64,000 bases of DNA, from the NCBI RefSeq assembly GCF_000219625.1, contig NC_018205.1, positions 310,001 through 374,000 of the forward strand. Reading direction: 5' to 3'. Below, piece by piece: positions 45,180-54,757 of the stretch (the stretch's first letter is position 1; the number at the start of each line of letters is the position of its first letter). Source of the stretch: Zymoseptoria tritici IPO323. Its lineage: Eukaryota; Ascomycota; Dothideomycetes; Mycosphaerellales; Mycosphaerellaceae. Both the position numbers and the translations under genes were made by a program. Below the pieces are notes generated by a model. It saw only the letters and a program-made list of their open reading frames with translations, was not told the DNA's origin and ran no database searches.

Positions 45180-47128
45180 TAAAATAAAAACCCTCCGGGG
45201 GATCTATCAAACTTAGGCCCTCGCATTAACCTTTCGTTTAGACTTAAAGGTTGGCTTCCTTCGTAGCTACACCGCAGGATTACGAGGAGCTTCCCTTATG
45301 TTCTAGGGTGGTCGTCGACGGGGCACAACTACAATAGTGTCCTCGTTATTACCCGACTCCCCTTAGGGTTTAAGTGGAGTCTCCTAGAGCTCGGAAGGGA
45401 TTACAAGTGGTTCCTCTTCCGTTTCTTCTATAACAGGCTCCGCGGGGATAGGAACAGTTGCTACAATAGGGTTAACTTAAGCGTCTTCCCTTAATGTTGC
45501 TGCTGCATTTACCGGATGCATAACCGGCTAACTTAAGGGTGCTAACTTCTTTAGCTCCCTAAGACGTTTCTTTTCGAGAGTAGCCTTAAGTTTCTCTACC
45601 TCCTTAGCATTGTCTCGATTTGCGCGTAAAACATCTCTATGCTTCCTTCGGATCTTATTAGCAGCGAGTTTAAGCTTGTGTTAAAACTTTAGCTGATCGT
45701 TAGTTTTTGAAGAATCTAAAGGTTTGCCCTCCCCTAAAAGGAATCGAAGGGCTCCTAACCGTTTAAGCTGCTGTAAAGACAACTTGTCCCACTTCTGCTT
45801 AGGGATAGTCGCTAGAGTAGAGAAACTTAAGCGTAGATTAAGTACAAGATTATTACGCAAGGAGTCCTTAAACTCCTAGCCAGCGGCCTTAAGTAAAATC
45901 TCCTGTCTACAGCGCTTCTGCCAGTCCCTGAAACTAGTGCAGTTAGCGCGGATCAGGCGATCACTATACACTTAATGCTTAACTACAGACCCGTCGTAGG
46001 ACTCTAAGGTATACGTACTAAGCTAGCTTCGCTTAATTACCTTAAAGGGACCTACGAAGGTCGGCTAGAGCTTCGTCTTAGTCTTATTTGAGACAAGAAC
46101 AAAGTCTCCCTCGATAAACTTGCTATCAGTTTCCTTAAAGGTGTGTCTACTAATAGCGCCGGCTCTTACTGCTTTCGTAAGCAGCTTTTCTACGGAAATC
46201 GTCCTAGCGTTCTGTATTACTTAATGCCTAGATTTAGGATCCTCGGGCTTAAGCTGCATCGGACGCAGGTACGGATGATCCTTAAGTATCCGGGGTTGCT
46301 GGCCGAACAAGAGGAAGAAGGGGCTGTATCTACAACCGGACTAGGCCCGGATTCGGCTTAAATACAGCGCCTTAGGAAGGTACAAGTCCCAAGCGTGCAC
46401 GCTTTTACTATAGCACATCTTAGAGAGGATCCGGCCGAGAACACCGTTCAAGGCTTCAACCTTCCCGTTCGTGCGGGGATGGTAGGGCGTCGTCAGCCTA
46501 TGGTTGGCTTGAAGGGTATCCATGTATCCAAGGAATCAAGGGGAGTTGTATCCCTGCCTGGTGTTCCAGACGTGTGGCGATGGGGACGACTTAGTCCCTC
46601 ATCGTCACTTAAGCCGTGTCTAGGGTCATCTCCTCGATATAGGGATGGCTTGAACCGTACGGCTCCTAGCTCGCTTAGTCCCCGGATAGGCCTGTTAGCA
46701 GATCCTGCTCGAACAGGCTCCTAGGACAAGCGGGCGTTCTCGGCCTAAAGTCGGACAGCGTCCTCTTCAAGTCGATTAATATGTTCCTCTATCTCCCTCA
46801 AGGCGGCTACATACTCGCTAAAACGAGTAGGGCCTAAGCCTACATTAGCAGCAGGTCGGCTTAGTTAAGTAGGAGTTCGGAAGGTAACATTAGCTCTAAG
46901 TAGAGCTAGGGGATCCGTCTAAGGATCTCCTTCAGGGAAGAGACGAGCAGTAGTAGATAGTGCCGCCCCTACATTACTACCTCGTTCCTTAATACGATTA
47001 AGTTCGTTAATTAGGCTTAGATAGCCTTGCCTATCTTCCTTAAGCCTTTCTCCTTTAGCGACTGTTAGGTTTAAGTCGTAGGAGGAAGGAAGCTCTGTAG
47101 TCCCTTCGGCTTAGCTAGTAACGGACAT
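45180..47128 (-). pseudogene. Gypsy gag-like and integrase remnant
   Basis: The minus frame from ATG 47128 gives a helical gag-like N-terminus (SSYDLNLTVAKGERLKEDRQ) to about 46740. Integrase core sequence follows at 46523-46341 (HRLTTPYHPRTNGKVEALNG, a hallmark of Ty3/gypsy integrase). Its C-terminal region runs to about 45180, including GDFVLVSNKTKTKLQPTFVGPFKVI and a long Lys/Glu-rich tail. In-frame stops fit RIP. Protease, reverse transcriptase and RNase H are not seen between gag and integrase. Confidence 0.78.
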
Positions 47129-47645
47129 CTTGTCTTAGTAGGATAGGTTATTAATCGAACTAAATTAAGTTGCTGTTGTTATTACTTCCGGTAACTTAAA
47201 GGGTTATAACTTCCTCCTTATAGTTCCTTAAGCGGCTAGGCAGCTCTAGCTATTGTCGTGTTCAAATATAGCGCGCTTTAAGTGTTTAGGTAACTAGTTT
47301 TAAGTGCGGTAATTCCATGCTTTAAGTCTCAAACTTAAGGCAAAACGAGTTTTGCGTTAACGTTCAAGTAGAAGTTAGCAATCCAGCACACATAGCACCG
47401 CTAAGCGAATCGCTATGTATAGGACCCCTAGCTATAGAAAACCTGGTACTTCTAGTTAGGTGTACAGTCTAAGTAGAAAGTCCGGTATAGTCTATAGGTC
47501 TAAGGAGGTCTTAAACCAGAGTCGTTTTAAGCTAGTTTGATTAAATAGGCAATAAATCGAGCATCCGGCCAGCTCTAACCCTTAAGTAGCAGAGCCAGCC
47601 GGTAAGACGGCTAAGGAGCCGCCTCAAGTGCTCTTAGCTACCAGA

Positions 47646-47819
47646 TAATCAAAAAGCGGAAAAAGAATGATACTAATTTATGAGGGCGAAGGCCCTTAAG
47701 CTATATAGACTAACTGAAACGAGCGAGTTATATGATAATGACGAGCCTTCAAGTGAAACGGTGCCTGAGGCTTCAAGGGTTCAAGTAAACCTGAGCGAGG
47801 TTTTTTGTGTTTTTGAACA
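47646..47819 (-). repeat. Gypsy LTR, right copy (5' LTR)
   Basis: Partner of 42065-42238. It is mutated at LTR positions 2 and 30 (inner half) and intact at 110-148. Confidence 0.94.
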
Positions 47820-47991
47820 GAATCCCAAACAGCGCCTCGCCCACTAGCCGCCAGCTTCTCGATTAGGAACAAAGCATCGTTATTAGGAGCGAAGCTGTCG
47901 CCTGCACAATGTTCACCATCACTTCTAGATCGCTCGTTAGCTTAGTCCAACTTATATTCGCAACGCCTTACCGAGACCAAGCATAAATCCA
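47820..47991. other. 172-bp remnant flank between gypsy element and the ATPase
   Basis: The retroelement inserted here, leaving only this segment before the first in-frame ATG of the copper ATPase. No TATA or other promoter motif was recognised. Confidence 0.5.
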
Positions 47992-50637
47992 TTGACGAGC
48001 ATTTCCGTAGCTGTATATAGCTTTTCGACTTCGGCCGACATTATCAGGCCGTTGGATCTTATACTCGTAGCGCGTGCGTCGTATTTATGGGTAATCAAGA
48101 AAGTCGTCACTTCAACAGAGATCGATATCCACCCTCGATGCTCTACTGACCTGCCTAGGAAGAAGTGCAGCAAGGAAGCGCCAGCATTGCCCAGCCAAGG
48201 AGACCACGACATCGAGAAAGCTGCGAGTCGCGAGTTCGTGGTTCTCAACGTCGCAGGCATGACCTGCACAGGTTGTAGCAAGAAGATGCTGAACGTGCTG
48301 AACGCCATACCCGGACTCTTCAATGCGCAAGTCACGTTTGTGTCAGGCAGCGCTGAGTTCGAACTGGACACCAACGCTTCTGGCAACACGGAGAAAGTGC
48401 TCGCGCGGATCGAAAAGGAAACTGGTTTCAAGTGCTTCCGCATCATCAGTGGACGCCAAGACCTCTCCGTGGTCATGACTGCGGAGACTGCCAATGCTTT
48501 GCAGAATGCTTTTCCAGCTGGTTTGAAATCCGTCGTCAAGAGCAAGAAGGATCTCTACACCGTCACGTATGATCCTACCATCATTGGGGCCCGATCTTTG
48601 CTGCCACCCAATGCCAAACTTGCGCCTCCTTCCGATGCTGCAGAAATCGCTGGAGGTAAGCGTCGCCTGATTGAGACAGCTTTAAGCACTGCCATGGCTG
48701 CCATCCTCACCATTCCTGTCGTGGTGCTTGAGTGGTCTTCGAATCCCATACCCGAGCAGACAGTCTCGATCGTCACTCTCGTACTTGGCACGTGTGTGCA
48801 GATCATTGCAATACCAGAGTTCTACGTTGGCGCGCTGAAGTCCTTGATCTACAGCCATGTCATAGAGATGGACATGCTGGTGGTTATAAGCATCACGGCT
48901 GCCTACGCTTATTCTGTGGTAGCATTTGGTTTGGAACGAGCTGGTGTCCGACTGGAACAAGAAGCCTTCTTCGAAACAAGCACCATGCTCATCACATTGG
49001 TATTGCTAGGCAGGCTGATTGCTGCGTGGGCTCGAATGCGTGCGGTGTCTGCCGTCTCGATGCGATCGCTACAGGCTGAGAGCGCCACACTCGTATGCGA
49101 CAATGGCGGCACGACTGCCATGGACGCACGTCTTTTGCACTCTGGCGACACCATCGCCATTGGGCCGCACTCGCGCGTCGTCACCGACGGCGAGATCGTG
49201 TCTGGGGTCAGTGAGATCGATGAATCCATGATCACCGGCGAGAGCCTGCCAGTTCCCAAGCAGCCAGGAGACAAGGTCATCGCCGGTACCTTGAACGGCT
49301 CCGGCAGTCTCCACGTAGCCATTAGTCGGCTTCCAGGCGAAAACAGCATCACTGACATCGCCACTCTGGTCGAGAATGCGGTCGCCGCCAGACCGAAGGT
49401 ACAGGAATTGGCCGACAAAGTGGCCTCCTGGTTCATACCAGCGGTTGTCGGCATTGCCATAATTGTGTTCTGCATCTGGATAGCTGTGGCCCTGAAAATC
49501 CGCAATCGTGATGGTGGAGGTGCTGTCGGCCTTTCAGTCACCTACGCGATTGCTGTTCTAGCTATAAGCTGTCCCTGCGCGCTTGGGCTAGCGGTGCCGA
49601 TGGTGCTTGTCATCGCTGGTGGCATTGCTGCTCGAGCCGGCGTTATCATCAAGGCAGCTGATGCCATTGAACGCAGCTACAAGATAACCGATGTGATCTT
49701 CGACAAGACTGGAACCTTGACGGAAGGCGATCTGCATGTTGTGCTCGAAGAGACCAGCTTAGGCCAGAACTTGCAGCTGGAAGAGGCTCAATCTCTGGCG
49801 TACGCAATCGTCGAAGGTAACGCGCACCCGGTATCCGTCTCCGTCGCCGCATACCTGAAAGAGAAGAGGCCCGATCTTTCGAAGAAGCCACTACACTCTG
49901 TGACCTCCATCCCCGGAGCTGGAATCGAAGCGCAATTCGGAAACCTTACTGTGAAAGCTGGCAACCCGAGTTGGCTCGGACTGGAAAACGACCCTCATGT
50001 CACCAAGCATTCGACAACAGCAATGACAATTCTCTGCATCACACTGGACGACAAGCTCATCGCCATCTTTGGGCTCAAAAGCACGCTGCGCTCTGAAGCT
50101 TGTTCAGTGCTCGCAGACCTCGCAGCGCGGGACATCACCTGCCATATCGTCAGCGGCGACAATTCTGCCGCAGTCCTAGCCGTTGCCACCCTGCTGAACG
50201 TAGCACCCTCCAACATCTTATCTTGCAGCTCACCCGCGCAGAAGCAACAATACGTCCAAACCCTCCAAAGCCGTGGCAAGCAGGTCCTCTTCTTAGGAGA
50301 CGGCACCAACGACGCCGTTGCTATTGCGCAAGCAGACGTCGGCGTACAGATGGGCTCCGCCTCGGACGTTACTGGCGCTGTCGCAGATGTTGTCTTGCTT
50401 TCGCACAATCTCGAAAGTTTGCTTGCGCTTCTGGAACTATCCCGCTCGGCTGTGAGGAGGATCGTGTTCAATTTCGCTTGGGCGGCGATCTACAATGTCT
50501 TTGCGATCCTGCTGGCGTCTGGTGCATTTGTCAAGTTCCGCATCCCGCCTGCGTATGCTGGACTGGGTGAAATTGTCAGCGTATTGCCGGTCATTATCGC
50601 TGCTGCCACGCTCGCCGTTGGCAGGAAGAAGACGTGA
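47992..50637 (+). CDS. P1B-type copper-transporting ATPase
   Basis: A single 881-aa exon. One HMA domain has the metal site MTCTGC (residues 90-95), and a Cys-containing segment DIHPRCSTDLPRKKC lies just before it. Eight-helix P1B core: actuator TGES (MITGESLPVPK), membrane CPC (527-529), phosphorylation site DKTGT (Asp571), HP motif (GNAHPVSVSV), GDGTNDAVAIAQADVG, and late membrane motifs AIYNVFAILLASG and EIVSVLPV. It should export Cu(I) across the plasma or Golgi membrane. Fungal relatives often have additional N-terminal HMA or Cys-rich repeats. Here only one remains and the first about 60 residues look non-conserved, which fits loss of the original 5' end to the gypsy insertion or an unrecognised intron (GTATTTATG...CAACAG, about 48088-48116). 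Confidence 0.95.
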   Translation: MTSISVAVYSFSTSADIIRPLDLILVARASYLWVIKKVVTSTEIDIHPRCSTDLPRKKCSKEAPALPSQGDHDIEKAASREFVVLNVAGMTCTGCSKKMLNVLNAIPGLFNAQVTFVSGSAEFELDTNASGNTEKVLARIEKETGFKCFRIISGRQDLSVVMTAETANALQNAFPAGLKSVVKSKKDLYTVTYDPTIIGARSLLPPNAKLAPPSDAAEIAGGKRRLIETALSTAMAAILTIPVVVLEWSSNPIPEQTVSIVTLVLGTCVQIIAIPEFYVGALKSLIYSHVIEMDMLVVISITAAYAYSVVAFGLERAGVRLEQEAFFETSTMLITLVLLGRLIAAWARMRAVSAVSMRSLQAESATLVCDNGGTTAMDARLLHSGDTIAIGPHSRVVTDGEIVSGVSEIDESMITGESLPVPKQPGDKVIAGTLNGSGSLHVAISRLPGENSITDIATLVENAVAARPKVQELADKVASWFIPAVVGIAIIVFCIWIAVALKIRNRDGGGAVGLSVTYAIAVLAISCPCALGLAVPMVLVIAGGIAARAGVIIKAADAIERSYKITDVIFDKTGTLTEGDLHVVLEETSLGQNLQLEEAQSLAYAIVEGNAHPVSVSVAAYLKEKRPDLSKKPLHSVTSIPGAGIEAQFGNLTVKAGNPSWLGLENDPHVTKHSTTAMTILCITLDDKLIAIFGLKSTLRSEACSVLADLAARDITCHIVSGDNSAAVLAVATLLNVAPSNILSCSSPAQKQQYVQTLQSRGKQVLFLGDGTNDAVAIAQADVGVQMGSASDVTGAVADVVLLSHNLESLLALLELSRSAVRRIVFNFAWAAIYNVFAILLASGAFVKFRIPPAYAGLGEIVSVLPVIIAAATLAVGRKKT

Positions 50638-52231
50638 GGACGGGTCTGAGGTTGTCCGGGTGATGTCTCAACGATGCTTGTATCAGATGGCGCTTTCAAC
50701 AGCAGCCTCACACTCGTTTCGAGATGGAGCGCACAAATGGACTGGAATGCAAGGGGCAGCTTTGCTTTGTACTTCTGGGTTCCCTAGCCGCGTTGGAGCA
50801 ACTTTAGAGCAGCATGTAGATGGATGTCTTCCACTCTCTTGTGTCGCTCTGACGCCTCATGACTGCTAAGTCCAAGTTCCATTCGCAGGACCAAAGTAGC
50901 CCAGGAGAAGAACGCCACGACTTGTGTCTAAGCAGATAATCCAGCTGACCAGATAAAGGTCAGCGTTTAAGATGATTACCACAAATAACCGTATCCTCCG
51001 GGCTTATACGCTCGCGCTAAAATCTTACCCGAACCAAGATTGTCTCCCTTACCGGAGAATCTCTCGGAACCTATAACGGTGCGCTTTAAGGGACTCCACA
51101 ACTTCAGTACATATGCATCGTCTACAACTAGATTAACTTGGACCGCCGAGACCAAAATCTGGCACGAGCAATGCGGGCCAGAAGGGGTGAACTGCAAGAG
51201 GGTTAGTCGGCAGTATGTACGCCAAAAACGACTGAACGATCAACATCCTGTATTTCTGGTTCTACCTTCGCTGCGAGGTGCCGAAGCCACTAAAGCATAG
51301 TGCCATATAGCACATATGTCACTTTGCTCGACAGGTGCGAACCTGTAAGACGCAAACTGTTCCTGCGGCTCGCTACACTGGGTGGCTCGCGACGCTGGGA
51401 TGGACATTACATCTATTCGCACAACAACATGGAAACACTGCATCAATTCAACGAGCTGCTAAGTTGGATCCAACTCGCTTTTGAAGCATGCGGAGGTGAG
51501 GGCCCCGCTCCTGATGAATTTATCTGGCCCGATCTGTTCGACTTCGTTAAGGACAGGATGCTGGACATGACTGCACTCCCACCAGAGCAACTCGACAACT
51601 ATGCGACTCTGAGCACGAACCCTGCCGCCTCTGAGTGTCATCTCCCGAGCCCACCCAGCTCGACTGAAAACAAGCAACCCAGAGACACAAGGCTCCTTAC
51701 CTGTATTGCCGTCGATTAGTAGTCTATTAGAAGAGCCGCGCAAGGATTGATCATCTATCATATACGAGCTGGTGTATCAAGTCTGAGTCAAGAGGTGGCT
51801 CAGAACATCTGGCAACTCAGCACGCGCCGAACCTCATGTACGCTCCGCAGCTGCCAGGTGTCACACGTGACTCTATGGGCATGAGCTTTGGATTTTAGAT
51901 CTCCGGCAGTCCTCTCAATGTTGCCTTTGTGTATATAAGTTTTGGCACCCGCACGGCTTTTCACTTCGACCAGCGTCAGCAAGAGCGCCCTGTTTCTGAC
52001 ATTTACATGCCCCACCAAACGAGGCCAAATATGGCCTGCTGCCCCAAACTAGACGCATCATGTGCTCGCCCCATCAAGGACGCTAATGCTGCGATGCGAA
52101 CATAGCCCAAACGAGACATCGAGGTGAGGGTCGCCCAATTGACCTTAGCGCGCGACCCAAGCAGATCGCCGAAGCCACTCCTCTGGTTGTCACCCGATCA
52201 CCATGAGCCCTCTGGTAGGAGGTCGGTAATT
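50638..52231. other. Region with two uncertain frames
   Basis: Plus frames 51040-51300 (86 aa, with LTWTAETKIWHEQCGPEG) and 51300-51719 (139 aa, with LLSWIQLAFEACGGEGPAPD) could be exons of one hypothetical gene. Neither has a known domain. The rest shows nothing. Confidence 0.3.
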
Positions 52232-52239
52232 GATATAAA
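52232..52239 (+). promoter_or_regulatory. TATA-like box of the small secreted-protein gene
   Basis: GATATAAA lies about 88-95 bp before the ATG at 52327, a normal distance for a fungal TATA box. Confidence 0.4.
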
Positions 52240-52326
52240 GCACGCTTGGGACGCGATGGACTCTCAACATAAGCAACATCAACAGAGTGTCCTTCTGCTG
52301 TCCACACGGACGACTCACTTCTTACA

Positions 52327-52665
52327 ATGATTTCTAAACTCGGTGGTCTCGGCCTACTGCTCTCTCATTCCCTCGCAAAAGCTCAGCAGTGCACTCCGCA
52401 AGAAGAGGGTCTTTGTCTTCAAGGTGCAGCAGCTGACCGAATCCTAATGTGTGCATCGGGAAGCTGGCAGGATATGCCTCGAGGAGTCTGGTGGTGTGCT
52501 GATGGTGTTCTGGTAGCCGACAGTTCCCAATCTCGAATTCGTCCACTACCGAAGATCGTCACTGTATTAGAGACCAGCACGGCATCTCCCAAGGGAATAA
52601 CCATTGTGCCGCTCACGCGCACCACCGTCCAAGGAATAGAGACGTTTGTACCAGCCAAGCTTTGA
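52327..52665 (+). CDS. Small secreted four-Cys protein, effector-like
   Basis: A single 112-aa exon. The signal peptide (MISKLGGLGLLLSHSLAKA) is followed by QQCTPQEEGLC...ILMCASGSWQ...GVWWCADG, four cysteines in 40 residues. The remainder is a Cys-free, Thr/Val/Pro-rich tail. The Cys-x-C-x-G-W pattern recalls short fungal carbohydrate-binding or effector proteins (CxxGxxxC...CxxGxW), but assignment to a family is not possible. A TATA-like box lies upstream. Confidence 0.7.
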   Translation: MISKLGGLGLLLSHSLAKAQQCTPQEEGLCLQGAAADRILMCASGSWQDMPRGVWWCADGVLVADSSQSRIRPLPKIVTVLETSTASPKGITIVPLTRTTVQGIETFVPAKL

Positions 52666-52954
52666 TACCCTATGGCGGTCGACAGCGAAGCGCAAGCGTT
52701 GCATGAAGGCGCTGTCGTCCATGACATGGTATATACAACTTTACAAGCGTGTTTCGATCCCTCATCTTGGCTTGAGAGGCTTTTCGTCGTAGATGACCTG
52801 GCGAATACGTTTGACAGGAATGCCACCTTGATGATGTTCAGGCGCAAGTCCAAAAAGAGAATATCGATCCAATCTCACTATACGGCTTGCAGTGCTTTGG
52901 GATGCACTGTGTAAATAGAGGCAATCTGAATAAAGTCTGGTGCTCATGAGCTGT

Positions 52955-53242
52955 TTACAATATTCCGTCGGCGACAACCTTCAGTAGCAGCTCTTCCTTC
53001 CTTTTGAGCCTGTGGAATGGATAGAGAGGGCGGCAACCAGCTTTGACTAGTGCATGGTACGATTCAGTCTCTTGGTGTAGGGATGCAAGATCCTGCTCCT
53101 CCTGAGACGGGAGGGGTTCGGTGTTGGCGATTGAGGGCGATCGAGTCAAGGGCTCGGTGTCGGTAGGCACAGCCTGGAGTCGAGCGGCGACTTGGTCGAG
53201 GTCGACTGCATGGGAGCAGGCACCTCGGCGTGAGCGTTCCAC
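52955..53242 (-). CDS. Hypothetical protein, 3' part of a multi-exon gene
   Basis: The minus frame has strongly C/G-biased third positions and ends RPLYPFHRLKRKEELLLKVVADGIL. It is open upstream of 53242 to about 53300, and another coding-like segment (ELLRTVSVQDPENIPPEFIQRL) is visible near 53385-53300. An intron between them is likely; its exact ends were not resolved. Charged and helical, with no known domain. The listed start is therefore only the lower bound. Confidence 0.45.
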   Translation of the reverse strand: MERSRRGACSHAVDLDQVAARLQAVPTDTEPLTRSPSIANTEPLPSQEEQDLASLHQETESYHALVKAGCRPLYPFHRLKRKEELLLKVVADGIL

Positions 53243-53599
53243 AATGTCCCTACTCTCGGACGTCAGACCTGGTGTTACAGAGCGATGCGATGTATGGGGT
53301 GATGCACCTCAGCCTCTGTATGAACTCGGGCGGTATGTTCTCTGGATCCTGCACGCTCACGGTTCTGAGGAGTTCTGTCGCTGTTGCTAAGGGTCATCAG
53401 CGGGAACCGGGTCCGACCGCCATCACGGACCGTGTGACTCATCTTTCCCACATCACAGCTAAACACGCACCTGTTGCAGATCATGACGCCGCGGGCGCCA
53501 CCTCAAACACTAGAGCCCGCCATGCATGAGTGAATCCCATGCGGCACCAATTCGATAAGGTGCGCTGAGCTCTGTTTTTCTGCAACGTCAGCCTTATTC

Positions 53600-54229
53600 T
53601 TGAGCAGCCTGGCGGCTAACAGGGGTCCCGCACATGTATACCGCGCCGTCGCACATGCACTTGGGTTCTCCTTCAATAGCATGGTATTAAATGCACTACT
53701 CTATAATGGAAGATTTGATTGCCTGTACCCCTTTGACGAACGACAAGATGGAGATGCGAACCGCGCAACTCTTTTACCGCAGAATCGCTCGCGACACTTC
53801 GAGACGACTCAAGAATCTTCAGAGGAACCAGGTCGGTACAGCCGTGAGTCAACAGTTCCACTAGACGAGAGTGAAGACCCTGCTGTCACCCACACTGCCC
53901 CATTCGGCAATGGACTTCAGTTGACCTTTAGCTACGGACCAAAAGCCGGGCCTGGGTTTCTCCTTGGAACGGATCCGAACAGTTGCGACATCGTCCTCCC
54001 TCGACGGCCAGGTATCAGCCGCCGCCATTGCTACTTGACTTTCGACTCAGAGCGACGTTTGACTGTGCGAGACTGTGAAGGCGTCACGCCACTGAAGCTG
54101 CTATGGGGTAGTGCAGGAGGCGTCCCTAGCATTCGAGCGGCAAAACCGATATTGACGTTCTGCACTAACGCTCGAAGTCGTCTATCGAACGTACTGGAAC
54201 CAAATTCATCGGAAAAGCTGGCTTCGTAA
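53600..54229 (+). CDS. FHA-domain fragment protein
   Basis: The 209-aa frame contains a forkhead-associated core: FLLGTDPNSCDIVLPRRPGI, then SRRHCYLTFDSERRLTVRDCEG, at residues about 120-165. The expected phosphothreonine-binding Arg/Ser-His pair (ISRRHC) is present. FHA domains bind phosphothreonine and in fungi are often fused to a protein kinase. No kinase follows here; the frame ends 45 residues later. The N-terminal 100 residues are non-conserved. The true start is uncertain. It may be a truncated FHA-kinase. Confidence 0.65.
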   Translation: MSSLAANRGPAHVYRAVAHALGFSFNSMVLNALLYNGRFDCLYPFDERQDGDANRATLLPQNRSRHFETTQESSEEPGRYSRESTVPLDESEDPAVTHTAPFGNGLQLTFSYGPKAGPGFLLGTDPNSCDIVLPRRPGISRRHCYLTFDSERRLTVRDCEGVTPLKLLWGSAGGVPSIRAAKPILTFCTNARSRLSNVLEPNSSEKLAS

Positions 54230-54365
54230 AGACCCTCGCAGGCCGCAAAGCAGAGGCTGCTAAAGCATGCAACTGTGGTGCCCCTGCTCCCAACCTATGC
54301 GCCCTACGCTTTACAACCCCAGAAACTAGCGGGTGCTAGGCAACGAGGCTTTGCTCACTTGAGCC

Positions 54366-54653
54366 TTGGCATTGAGAAATATGTTGTTCAATAAGTTCTC
54401 ATCGAATAATACGAGCCATCAGGTGCTTTTGATCTCTCTTGATCACTGCCGTTTAGAAGCGGATGGTTTCAAAGTCCCGCACAGCATTTCAGTGTCTAAT
54501 CACGGCCGTGTCGCACCTGCTGTCACCGAAGCTCCTTCAGTGCCTCGGGCGGTGTGGGGAGGCTTGTCTCTCGGGAGCAAATGTGCTGTCCACCTAGTGC
54601 CCAAAAGTGGGAACTTGTCGAGGTATCATTGTTTTCAAGCAGCTCACTTCTAG
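54366..54653 (+). pseudogene. Second, partial FHA-like fragment
   Basis: The frame contains LGSKCAVHLVPKSGNLSRYHCFQ, which lines up with the LGTDPNSCDIVLP...ISRRHCYLTF core of the gene just upstream. It then stops (AAHF) before the domain is complete. It probably arose by partial duplication or decay of an FHA gene. Confidence 0.45.
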
Positions 54654-54757
54654 CGATACGTAGAGTCGGTGATCGTAATTCATCATAGTACCCCTATTTA
54701 TGATACATCAGTACTGGCCGATCGTGCGATTCGTCCCTCCGGCGCAGCCATCGACCG

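Larger units (their letters stand above)
42065..47819 (-). mobile_element. Ty3/gypsy-type LTR element, RIP-mutated, with antisense ORF
   Basis: A 5,755-bp element has 174-bp LTRs (42065-42238, 47646-47819) and a GAAT target duplication (42061-42064, 47820-47823). On the minus strand a polypurine-like AAAGGGGAGG lies against the left LTR, and TGGTAGC, a plausible primer site, sits 2 nt inside the right LTR. Minus-strand coding is a gag-like start at 47128 followed quickly by integrase sequence; no reverse transcriptase was found, so it is deleted or non-autonomous. A long plus-strand ORF fills 42659-45068. The six LTR differences are all CpA/TpG transitions. CTTAAG is strikingly common, as expected from CTCAAG/CTTGAG after RIP. 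Confidence 0.88.
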
